Part shown: piece after piece, positions 30,394-36,976 of the stretch | How positions within the stretch are numbered: position 1 is the stretch's first letter | Layout: each line of letters begins with the position of its first letter | Virus record (IMG/VR): IMGVR_UViG_3300021957_000079 | Location: 1 to 43,727 of that record | Strand: one strand, 5' to 3' | DNA length: 43,727 nucleotides | DNA from: a virus | Program-made: the position numbers and the translations under genes | The notes under the pieces: model-generated | What the model saw: only the letters and a program-made list of their open reading frames with translations | Database searches by the model: none | Told to the model about the DNA's origin: nothing

Positions 30394-31865
30394 TTGAGTT
30401 TTATCCTCTTTATTTCGTAATCAAATTGTTCTTCATTGTATATATTTATGCGAGTTAAAAAGTGATTCAAAGTGAAGTTCCTTTTAGATTTATATGATAA
30501 GTCATCTGCTATATCGAATAGTATGGCGGAATCTTTACTGTCACTCCTACGCAATCCCCTTCCGATAGATTGCAAGGTTCTGATCCTACTTTTACTTGGA
30601 CTAGAGAACACGATGTTGTGGAGATTACGAATATTAATACCAGTAGAAAAAGTACCATAGGATGCAACAATAATCGCATCATTTTTCTTTTCAGTGATCG
30701 CACGAATATCTTCTCTTGTCTGTGTATCAGTACCACCATATACATAGAACACTTCTCTATCTGTGGCTTCTGATATCATTTTATGTAATATATTTCCATG
30801 TTTCTCTACAAACTGAAACAGTACTAATGTATTACCTTTAATGTTCAAAGTCAAGTCTCTAATAAATTCATTACGTTTAGTATTAGTAACTATATAGTCA
30901 ATCTCATCTTGGTACTTCATACCTTTGACTAGTTTACACTCTTCTTCTGGATATGTCAATACAATAGAATTAATCTTAAATTCTGCAAGTGTCTTCTTAT
31001 CTATAAGTTCTTTAGTAGATATAACCTTATTCAATGCACCAAACAAACCTTCTAGTATTAGTCTATGTGTCTGCATTCCATCTAGTGTACCTGTAAGTCC
31101 AAAACGATACTTACACATATGCATTTTAGTAAGAATAGATGTGAGTGATTTTGCTTTAAATAAATGAGCCTCATCACCAATAACACATCCAAACTGTTCA
31201 AAATAACTAGTCGGCATTTTGTAGAGAGATTGCCATGTAGATACAACTACCTTTTTAGATACGTTTCTATCATGTCCACTATACACCTTTTGTATATTTT
31301 TCTCATGCCATCCATAATCAATAAAGTCTGAAGACATTTGTTCCACTAAAGATGTTGTTGGAACAAGTATCAGTATCTTATCATTAGGTTCTTCTCTAAG
31401 TAATATTTCGTAATATCTTACGAGAATATAGATGATAAGTGATTTCCCAGATGCAGTAGGACTAAGAAGTAAAGCACGATGATTTCTGATTGCGTAATCC
31501 ACGGCATTAATTTGATAGTCTCTAGGTTGAATATCTTTGCCTCTACTTTTAAGTTTAAGGCTTGAAATAAATCCTTCCAATACTTCTCTACTAATTTCTT
31601 TTTCATCTTTCAATTCCTCACTTATTTCATATGGTTCTTCATAATCATCTAACCATTTTTTAAGATAGGATAATAATCCTAAATACAATTCTCCGTTCTG
31701 TGGAGAGAATAATCTAATCTTACCATCCCAAATACGATTACGATATGCAGGCATAAACTTTGCGCCTGGCACTTCAAAGGTAAAAAAGTCTGATAGGGAA
31801 CGAGCAGTACTTGGTTCTGCTTCTACTTGTAAGAATACTTCATTCTTCTTTTTAACCTTTGTCAC
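30390..31865 (-). CDS. uvsW: UvsW helicase
   Basis: A 491-aa SF2 helicase that unwinds branched DNA and R-loops and, in T4, switches replication from origin- to recombination-dependent mode. The N-terminal domain (DFFTFEVPGAKFMPAYRNRIWDGKIRLF) matches the UvsW-specific DNA-binding part. Motif I is SPTASGKSLIIYIL, motif II GDEAHLF, motif III GLTGTL and motif VI QSIGRGLRR. The start is GTG, overlapping the uvsY stop (TAGTG). Length is close to T4 UvsW (503 aa). Confidence 0.96.
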   Translation of the reverse strand: MTKVKKKNEVFLQVEAEPSTARSLSDFFTFEVPGAKFMPAYRNRIWDGKIRLFSPQNGELYLGLLSYLKKWLDDYEEPYEISEELKDEKEISREVLEGFISSLKLKSRGKDIQPRDYQINAVDYAIRNHRALLLSPTASGKSLIIYILVRYYEILLREEPNDKILILVPTTSLVEQMSSDFIDYGWHEKNIQKVYSGHDRNVSKKVVVSTWQSLYKMPTSYFEQFGCVIGDEAHLFKAKSLTSILTKMHMCKYRFGLTGTLDGMQTHRLILEGLFGALNKVISTKELIDKKTLAEFKINSIVLTYPEEECKLVKGMKYQDEIDYIVTNTKRNEFIRDLTLNIKGNTLVLFQFVEKHGNILHKMISEATDREVFYVYGGTDTQTREDIRAITEKKNDAIIVASYGTFSTGINIRNLHNIVFSSPSKSRIRTLQSIGRGLRRSDSKDSAILFDIADDLSYKSKRNFTLNHFLTRINIYNEEQFDYEIKRIKLK

Positions 31866-32293
31866 TAGACAACACCATCAACAAACTTACGCCATTCGAT
31901 GGCGTTTTTAATTTCCCAATTACGATTACCTACTTGTTTAAGAATTCTTTCACAACTATCTTGACACATCTTCCAATACTCAACTTTTGCTTTAGCTTCA
32001 ATGAGTTGTTCATCAGATTCAAGATATATGCTCAAATCACTTTTTAGTATTTTGTGATCAAATGGATTGTCTCTGTACACTTGAGGGTCAGATTTACCAC
32101 CGTAGTATTCCCACTTTTTTCGATAAAGTACTTTGTACTCGCCCTCTTTGAGAATGACAAGTTGTCTGAATTGATTGTAGTGTGTGAGATATTTTTGATG
32201 AAGAGATGCAGACTTTAGAGATTCATCTCCAAGTTCTAAGTTATCTATCTTCAAGTCTTTTGCGGCTGATGCCTGTAGTTCTTCTAATGTCAT
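31865..32293 (-). CDS. uvsY: UvsY recombination mediator
   Basis: A 142-aa protein that loads UvsX onto gp32-covered single-stranded DNA. The start MTLEELQASAAKDLKIDNLELGDESL parallels T4 MRLEDLQEELKKDVFID, and the middle has the RKKWEYYGGKSDPQVY and KVEYWKMCQDSCERILKQV segments typical of UvsY. The second ATG (32293) is used because it matches the T4 N terminus. An exact late promoter and an 89-nt structured leader precede it. uvsW follows, overlapping by one base. Confidence 0.93.
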   Translation of the reverse strand: MTLEELQASAAKDLKIDNLELGDESLKSASLHQKYLTHYNQFRQLVILKEGEYKVLYRKKWEYYGGKSDPQVYRDNPFDHKILKSDLSIYLESDEQLIEAKAKVEYWKMCQDSCERILKQVGNRNWEIKNAIEWRKFVDGVV

Positions 32294-32314
32294 AATATAT
32301 TCCATACTGTAAAG

Positions 32315-32403
32315 TGAGCAGAGATAGGTTGGAACTTTCTGTTCTAAATTATCTCATATAGAGAATCAAGGTCGGGTGTTAAAGTTCACCTTTCCCCTGC
32401 TCA
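32315..32403 (-). ncRNA. Structured leader RNA upstream of uvsY
   Basis: A long imperfect stem: TGAGCAG (32403-32397) pairs with CTGCTCA (32321-32315); after an internal loop AGGT pairs with ACCT; then a 2-base bulge and GAACTTT pairs with AAAGTTC. That is about 18 bp in total, closing a 42-base apical region that holds a further small TCTC/GAGA hairpin. The predicted +1 of the late promoter falls at the first bases of the outer stem. It is not a tRNA: there is no T-loop and the arms do not stack correctly. A leader element or processed small RNA is likely. Confidence 0.6.
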
Positions 32404-32407
32404 TACT

Positions 32408-32415
32408 TATTTATA
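32408..32415 (-). promoter_or_regulatory. T4-type late promoter for uvsY-uvsW
   Basis: An exact TATAAATA on the minus strand, overlapping the stop codon of the second tube-like gene. The predicted +1 is a G at about 32402, the beginning of the structured leader. Confidence 0.75.
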
Positions 32416-33004
32416 ATTCTTTGAAATCGTACAAGTCGTAATTCATTGTAACTGTTGCAGTTAATTGTTCTGAGTTACTTGATTGTGAATTAAATGTTAA
32501 TCCAGATAATGATGTAGGATAACAGTTTCTAAAATTAACATTTAACTTAGGGTTATTCTTATTTGTGAGAATTGTCAATGTTGCATCTGATGTGAGTGAT
32601 GACGGATCAACTGATGTGTTTGATTGAATATTCTTACTAATAGATTTATTATTAGAGCCTGGTTTCAATCCAGCATCTTCTGCAACTGCCTTTGCAAATT
32701 GTTCTGTACTATCTGGAAAACCAATACCTGTCATCCAATTATGAATCTCAATGTAATTAGACAAACCTTCACTTACCAAAAATGTAAGTTCCATTGGAGA
32801 GAACTCTAAAGTATCACCCATGAAAGGCATTGCTTTATAACGACTATTCATAATTGCATCACCAGAGAATGCGATGCCTGGCAAATTTACTTCTGTCACA
32901 AAGTAAATAGTTGTAGGAATATCCAACAATGAAAATTTAAACTGAGTAGGACTCGCAAAATCTACAGTGTCGGGTTGTCTCTGTAATGGGTTTTGTTTTA
33001 ACAT
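32411..33004 (-). CDS. Second tail-tube-like protein
   Basis: A 197-aa protein. FKFSLLDIPTTIYFVTEVNLPGIAFSGDAI, then FMGDTLEFSPMELTFLVSEGLSNYIEIHNWMTGIG, then LTATVTMNYDLYDF give the strand layout of the phage tail-tube fold, shared by gp19 and the tube-like domain of gp54. The authentic gp19 is at 38553-39077, so this is a second tube-type protein, perhaps a tube terminator or baseplate-proximal tube subunit. In T4-like cyanophages the gene between gp23 and uvsY is sometimes annotated gp3, but I see tube-like features here. It has its own late promoter right after the gp23 terminator. Confidence 0.75.
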   Translation of the reverse strand: MLKQNPLQRQPDTVDFASPTQFKFSLLDIPTTIYFVTEVNLPGIAFSGDAIMNSRYKAMPFMGDTLEFSPMELTFLVSEGLSNYIEIHNWMTGIGFPDSTEQFAKAVAEDAGLKPGSNNKSISKNIQSNTSVDPSSLTSDATLTILTNKNNPKLNVNFRNCYPTSLSGLTFNSQSSNSEQLTATVTMNYDLYDFKEL

Positions 33005-33022
33005 CTTTGTTTTCCTTTCAAC

Positions 33023-33030
33023 TATTTATA
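33023..33030 (-). promoter_or_regulatory. T4-type late promoter for second tube-like gene
   Basis: An exact TATAAATA on the minus strand, 4 bases after the T-tract of the gp23 terminator and 18 bases upstream of the ATG. Confidence 0.8.
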
Positions 33031-33034
33031 AGAC

Positions 33035-33063
33035 AAAAAAAGGGAGAACCCGAAAGTTCTCCC
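33035..33063 (-). terminator. Rho-independent terminator after gp23
   Basis: A perfect 8-bp stem GGGAGAAC/GTTCTCCC (33056-33063 and 33042-33049) with a 6-base loop, followed on the minus strand by seven T residues. It is the best intrinsic terminator in the window and lies 33 bases after the gp23 stop. Confidence 0.9.
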
Positions 33064-33095
33064 CAAGATTGGTTTAATCCAATTCTTATTCGTTA

Positions 33096-34379
33096 TTACA
33101 TGATGTTCGTAACTTGAACTCTTCTGTAATATACGTTGTCGTTTGCAGTCAAAGCACCTGAGCGAACAGTCGCACCACCAGCAAATGGGTTTGCAGTCAA
33201 GCCGTAGCGAGTTTTGAAACCGATTTTTGGTTGGAAAGTGTTTTCACCAACCGCACGAACCATTTGTAACGGAACGTATGGGCAGTAGAAAAGACCTGCA
33301 TCGTAAGGTGAAGTACCTTTATAACCCACTGTGAAGTACTGTTTTGCAGCACCGTTTGCAGCATATGGGTCGATGTACACTTTGTAACGTCCGTTAAGAA
33401 CACCAGCAAATGTGTTACCTGAGTCATCAACATTCAAGTTGTTGTTCAGAGCAGGAGTGTAATCCAATTGTCCAGCCATTTGAAGTGCAGATGCAACATC
33501 AGATGAACAGATAATCATGTTACCTTTTCCTCTACGAGTTTGTTGTGCGATTACGTTTGCTTCACGTTCCACTTGGAACATAAGTCCTTTAAACTTCTCA
33601 ACACTCCAACGGCCGTTTGAGTCAACGTCCATATCGAAAACACCACCAGTAGCAGTATCAACCTGAGCACCTGGCTTAGCAGTTACATAGATTGTACGAA
33701 CAACTTCACGGTTGATTTCGTTTAGGATTTCAGCAGATAGAATATTTGCAAGTTCTGTTTCAGCATCCAAACCGTGGATTGCTTTAAGGTCTTGCGCCAA
33801 TTCCATTGTGTATTCTGCTTTAAGAGCACGTGACTTAGCTTCTACTGAGTTCTTCTCAATTGAGAAAGACATTTCAGCGAATGCATTGTTTGATGCATCA
33901 CCTAATGCTTCTGCAGCAGCAGTTGTCATACCAGTACCACCAGTATATGTGCCTGGCGAACCATCGTTAAGAACAGCAGGGTTTGTACCAGCGTGTGTAC
34001 CAGCACCAGAGAAATCTGAGTCTGCTTCTGCATACTGATTTTCTGTACCGTTTTGAGCGCCGTAGCGTGAACGCATTGCAAAGATCAACCCTGTTGGGCC
34101 TGTCATTGGTTGTACACCAGCAACATCGTATGCAATTAGGTTAGGCATAGAACGTCTAACAAGTGAGATCAAAATTGGATCCCAATTATCAACGGCTGAG
34201 CCTGTTGCGTTAGTTGGTGCAGCTTCTGAAAGGAAGTTTGAGTCCTCACGAAGTGCTTTTTCTTGGTTTTCTAGGATAACAGTGGTTACGGCCTTACGAT
34301 AAGAATCCTTGATCTCTGGAAGATCGTTGTGTTCTAGGACTGGCTGCCACTTTTCCTGTAGATGTTCTGCATTGAACAT
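33096..34379 (-). CDS. 23: Major capsid protein gp23
   Basis: A 427-aa HK97-fold capsid protein. RRSMPNLIAYDVAGVQPMTGPTGLIFAMRSRYG is the diagnostic T4-like gp23 segment, and the C terminus GLTANPFAGG is also conserved. A prohead cleavage site is visible as NFLSE52|A53, so about 52 N-terminal residues are probably removed by gp21, as in T4 (after E65). It is shorter than T4 gp23 (521 aa), typical of marine relatives lacking the insertion domain. It is bracketed by a terminator plus late promoter on each side, so it forms a single-gene transcription unit. GGAGAAACTAAC precedes the ATG. Confidence 0.97.
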   Translation of the reverse strand: MFNAEHLQEKWQPVLEHNDLPEIKDSYRKAVTTVILENQEKALREDSNFLSEAAPTNATGSAVDNWDPILISLVRRSMPNLIAYDVAGVQPMTGPTGLIFAMRSRYGAQNGTENQYAEADSDFSGAGTHAGTNPAVLNDGSPGTYTGGTGMTTAAAEALGDASNNAFAEMSFSIEKNSVEAKSRALKAEYTMELAQDLKAIHGLDAETELANILSAEILNEINREVVRTIYVTAKPGAQVDTATGGVFDMDVDSNGRWSVEKFKGLMFQVEREANVIAQQTRRGKGNMIICSSDVASALQMAGQLDYTPALNNNLNVDDSGNTFAGVLNGRYKVYIDPYAANGAAKQYFTVGYKGTSPYDAGLFYCPYVPLQMVRAVGENTFQPKIGFKTRYGLTANPFAGGATVRSGALTANDNVYYRRVQVTNIM

Positions 34380-34410
34380 GTTAGTTTCTCCTTATTGAGT
34401 TTTCTAATAA

Positions 34411-34418
34411 TATTTATA
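34411..34418 (-). promoter_or_regulatory. T4-type late promoter for gp23
   Basis: An exact TATAAATA on the minus strand, 31 bases upstream of the gp23 ATG. Its first base is contiguous with the U-tract of the gp22 terminator (TTTTTTATAAATA), so the two elements share bases. Confidence 0.85.
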
Positions 34419-34439
34419 AAAAACGATATTCCTACCGTT
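34418..34439 (-). terminator. Rho-independent terminator after gp22
   Basis: On the minus strand AACGGTA pairs with TATCGTT (7 bp, one G-U) around a GGAA tetraloop, followed by TTTT. The hairpin starts at the gp22 stop codon, and the T-tract runs into the gp23 late promoter. Confidence 0.75.
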
Positions 34440-35601
34440 ATTTAGCTCGCTTTACATTCTTACTAATAGCACTCATATAAGTTGCCATAGCACCAGTTGT
34501 ATCGAAAGATTCGGCACCATCAGTTTCCGAGTCTAGAGATTCAGCGATAGTTGTTGCCTTTGGAAAATAGTTTTCCTTCAGCGTATCGAGTTTTTCTTTA
34601 AAAGATTCTTCGTTAACGAACTCTACTTCTTCAGATAGAGATTTAAACTTCTCTACTTCTGTGTCTGCGAGATCAGAAGAAACTTCTGCGAAAACACTTT
34701 CACGAACTAGTTCATCAGTTTTCTTCTTCATTGAAGCAGCAACGTCAATTTGTTCGTTCAGTTTGGATTCCAGTTCGTCAATCTTTGCAGATTGTTGACC
34801 AAGAATGTCGTACTTCTCATCTGGTACATCAATGTAATGTTCTTCGAACAATGATTTTAGTCCAGAAATGAAGTCCTCAGCGATTTCACCTTTGAGACCA
34901 CGCTCAACAGCAATTTCGTTTTCTTTCATCCACTCTTCTACAACGTAGTTCATGTATGAATCAACTTTTTCAGTCAACTCTTCACGCACTGCGTTTACTT
35001 CTTCTGCAATCTCTAAAGTCTTTGACTCTTCGATTCTTGCAACTTCAGAACGAAGTTTAGATTTAACAGCAGCTTCAAAGATTGTTGCTGCTTTGTCTTT
35101 AAATTCTTCAGAAATTTCTTCACCTTCAACAAGTGCTGAAACGTCTTCAGATACATCTACGGATGCAAGGCGGTCATCAAGAGTAGATTCGTCAACTGAC
35201 TCTTCTTTTTCTTCTTCTTCCTTATTCATCATTTTGTCGTAAGATGCTTTGAGTTCTGCTGATTTCATGGATTTCATTTCGTCATACATGGCATTCAACA
35301 TAGTCTCTTTAGTCATTTTTGCTTCTTCTAATGCTTCTGCATCATCATCAGCGAGATCTGTTTCTTCTTTGGTTGCACCGACAGCAGGTTCTGCAGCTTT
35401 CTTAACTTTAGCAGCAGTCTTCTTACCAGCACTGTCTTTTGATTCTGGATCATCGACAGCTTTACCCAAATCTTCAACGTCACCCTCTTGTTTATCCATT
35501 GAGTCGCCTTTACCAGCGCCATCAGTTGGTTGCTTCGCTTCTTCAAGCTCTGCACTGACTTCCGCCTCTAGTTCCTCAATTGTCTTGTCTAGTTCCGACA
35601 T
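34438..35601 (-). CDS. 22: Prohead core scaffold gp22
   Basis: A 387-aa acidic, helical scaffold protein that forms the prohead core and is degraded by gp21. Position between gp21 and gp23 and the C-terminal core (SSDLADTEVEKFKSLSEEVEF, then ESFKEKLDTLKENYF) identify it. It is longer than T4 gp22 (269 aa) because of a Lys/Glu/Asp-rich N-terminal third, as in marine relatives. Several LxE and IxE sites occur along it, as expected for a gp21 substrate. GGAGAAATCCCC precedes the ATG. Confidence 0.93.
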   Translation of the reverse strand: MSELDKTIEELEAEVSAELEEAKQPTDGAGKGDSMDKQEGDVEDLGKAVDDPESKDSAGKKTAAKVKKAAEPAVGATKEETDLADDDAEALEEAKMTKETMLNAMYDEMKSMKSAELKASYDKMMNKEEEEKEESVDESTLDDRLASVDVSEDVSALVEGEEISEEFKDKAATIFEAAVKSKLRSEVARIEESKTLEIAEEVNAVREELTEKVDSYMNYVVEEWMKENEIAVERGLKGEIAEDFISGLKSLFEEHYIDVPDEKYDILGQQSAKIDELESKLNEQIDVAASMKKKTDELVRESVFAEVSSDLADTEVEKFKSLSEEVEFVNEESFKEKLDTLKENYFPKATTIAESLDSETDGAESFDTTGAMATYMSAISKNVKRAK

Positions 35602-35634
35602 GGGGATTTCTCCTTGAGTTTGTTTACCTTATCA

Positions 35635-35642
35635 TATTTATA
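35635..35642 (-). promoter_or_regulatory. T4-type late promoter for gp22
   Basis: An exact TATAAATA on the minus strand, 34 bases upstream of the gp22 ATG and just after the gp21 stop. Confidence 0.75.
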
Positions 35643-35646
35643 ATAA

Positions 35647-36294
35647 TTAAAGTTTCGACATAAATTTTGCGAAGGCTAATGCGGAAACATTTGACTGTCT
35701 CTTTCTTACACCTTCATTTATATCATTCTTGATTCCATTGATATCCACTTCTTTGAGAATACCGTTGTTCCAAATCCATTCTTTACCTTCCATAATACCT
35801 TCAACGAAGGCTTGAGGTGCAGAAGGGTCTGCAACAATATCTGCCGCAGTGGCAAGATAAAAATCGTCTTTCACATAATTAGCACCACTTTTATTTTCGA
35901 TAGAACCCATACCTCTTGAAGAGACACCTAGTTTTCCACCGTCTTTAATTAGTGCTTTCGCAATTTCCCCCATTGGAGTAGAGAGCAGTTTCGCCTCACC
36001 AATAAAGTTCTTTCCATCCGCTTCCAGTTTTGTGATCATGTGCGATACTCTGTCAAGATTGACAGTTGGGCCTTCTGGGTGTCCCAGTTCCCCAAACGCA
36101 CGACCTTCAGCAACAAATTCTTTGTTGTAACGAGTAACTTCTTTTTGAAGTACACCCATTGGGTAGACACGACCATTACGGTTCTTCATGTCTGCCTGCA
36201 TGAAAATTCCACGAATCTTCATATCCTTTTTACCATCGTCTTTTTCTTCAACGATGTATTCTACTTCTTGTATTTGTTCAGCGATAAGTTTCAT
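35647..36294 (-). CDS. 21: Prohead protease gp21
   Basis: A 215-aa serine protease that matures the prohead by cutting gp23 and core proteins at [I/L]xE sites. Conserved segments are the NRNGRVYPMGVLQKEV strand, GRAFGELGHPEGPTVNLDRVSH (catalytic histidine region) and GKLGVSSRGMGS (catalytic serine region). The start MKLIAEQIQEVEYIVEE at 36294 is chosen over an upstream start because it matches marine relatives and follows the previous gene's stop. Length is near T4 gp21 (212 aa). It is the predicted processing enzyme for the capsid-targeting-like leaders described elsewhere in this window. Confidence 0.95.
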   Translation of the reverse strand: MKLIAEQIQEVEYIVEEKDDGKKDMKIRGIFMQADMKNRNGRVYPMGVLQKEVTRYNKEFVAEGRAFGELGHPEGPTVNLDRVSHMITKLEADGKNFIGEAKLLSTPMGEIAKALIKDGGKLGVSSRGMGSIENKSGANYVKDDFYLATAADIVADPSAPQAFVEGIMEGKEWIWNNGILKEVDINGIKNDINEGVRKRQSNVSALAFAKFMSKL

Positions 36295-36295
36295 A

Positions 36296-36544
36296 TTAAT
36301 ACCCCGAATTTCCAATTGGAGTTGCTTTAATAGTACTTGCACCACGCAAACCTTGTCCAGCTTCCAAATGTATTACAATTCCACCACCAGCAGGAACACG
36401 AACTGTCCCAATATCTGCATCGTCATCAGCATTACGGACTGTTACCAATCCAGCTGAACCAGTATTAAATACCCATGCCGCACCAGTAGATGTCAAACCT
36501 GTAGAACCTGTTGCGAGGGCGACTTCTGTTCCTAAAACTTTCAT
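36296..36544 (-). CDS. Small beta-rich virion protein
   Basis: An 82-aa protein: VFNTGSAGLVTVRNADDDADIGTVRVPAGGGIVIHLEAGQGLRG then a short C-terminal strand. The pattern of alternating strands with a conserved VPAGGxIxIxLxxGQ loop is common in small capsid-associated proteins of marine T4-like phages. GGAAGAAGTGAT precedes the ATG. It sits between the core proteins and the protease in the head-assembly unit, an insertion relative to T4 order. A capsid decoration or head-tail role is likely; the exact function is unknown. Confidence 0.75.
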   Translation of the reverse strand: MKVLGTEVALATGSTGLTSTGAAWVFNTGSAGLVTVRNADDDADIGTVRVPAGGGIVIHLEAGQGLRGASTIKATPIGNSGY

Positions 36545-36555
36545 ATCACTTCTTC

Positions 36556-36804
36556 CTAAATTGTTAATAGTTCATTTTCAAAATAGTCCATAAGTGCCTT
36601 ATGCGGAACTTTAAACTTTTTGGCAACACTATTTATTGTTTTATCAAAAGTATTTAGGAAATCTGTAGGCTTCGCATCCATTTCCTTGAAAATAGCGTCA
36701 ATAGCATCTTTCATCTTAGGAGACAACTTTTTGTACTCCTTAGATTTCTTATGCTCGTCTTTCTCTGGTAAGTTCTGTTTGAACTGTGAAAGAGTCTTAC
36801 TCAC
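36556..36804 (-). CDS. gp68-like prohead core protein (tentative)
   Basis: An 82-aa helical, basic protein with a GTG start that overlaps the end of the 59-aa gene. It lies exactly where T4 carries genes 67 and 68 (between 20 and 21). The N terminus MSKTLSQFKQNLPE then K fits a short leader ending in LPE, a gp21-type site. The rest (KLSPKMKDAIDAIFKEMDAKPTDFLNTFDKTINSVAKKFKVPHKALMDYFENELL) is a small helical domain. Assignment to the gp68 role is by position and the cleavage-like site; sequence similarity to T4 gp68 is not evident to me. Confidence 0.7.
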   Translation of the reverse strand: MSKTLSQFKQNLPEKDEHKKSKEYKKLSPKMKDAIDAIFKEMDAKPTDFLNTFDKTINSVAKKFKVPHKALMDYFENELLTI

Positions 36805-36976
36805 TATCTGTTTCTACCTCTGGTATATGATGTGTCACGAATGATTGTGCCACTTCTTGTCTTTTTGTTTCTAATGCATTTCCAACCTTAGTTGCAAGTG
36901 CAGCGTTAAAATGTGTTTCGGCGTTAATGTTATCACCATCACCAATTGCATTTACAAAACTTTTTACATTGTCCAT
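36797..36976 (-). CDS. gp67-like prohead core protein, 59 aa
   Basis: A 59-aa protein easily missed because of its size. It reads MDNVKSFVNAIGDGD, then a helix ETHFNAALATKVGNALETKR, then QEVAQSFVTHHIPEVETDSE. The pattern (short helix, small loop, F-x-x-A/M helix, then K/R-x-x-VA-x-S) is that of T4-like gp67, the prohead core protein encoded right after gp20. The ATG overlaps the gp20 stop (TAATG), and the 3' end overlaps the next gene by 8 bases, so all three are coupled. An IPE near the end is a possible gp21 site. Confidence 0.85.
   Translation of the reverse strand: MDNVKSFVNAIGDGDNINAETHFNAALATKVGNALETKRQEVAQSFVTHHIPEVETDSE

Noticed and set aside
32315-32403. tRNA gene (7-bp terminal stem and about 89 nt)
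   Set aside because: No T-loop (TTCRA) in either orientation, extra bases between the inner arm and the terminal stem, and no cloverleaf; better described as a structured leader.
32411-33004. Confident gp3 (tail completion) call
   Set aside because: Gene order in cyanophages suggests it, but the strand pattern fits the tail-tube fold, so no gene symbol was given.
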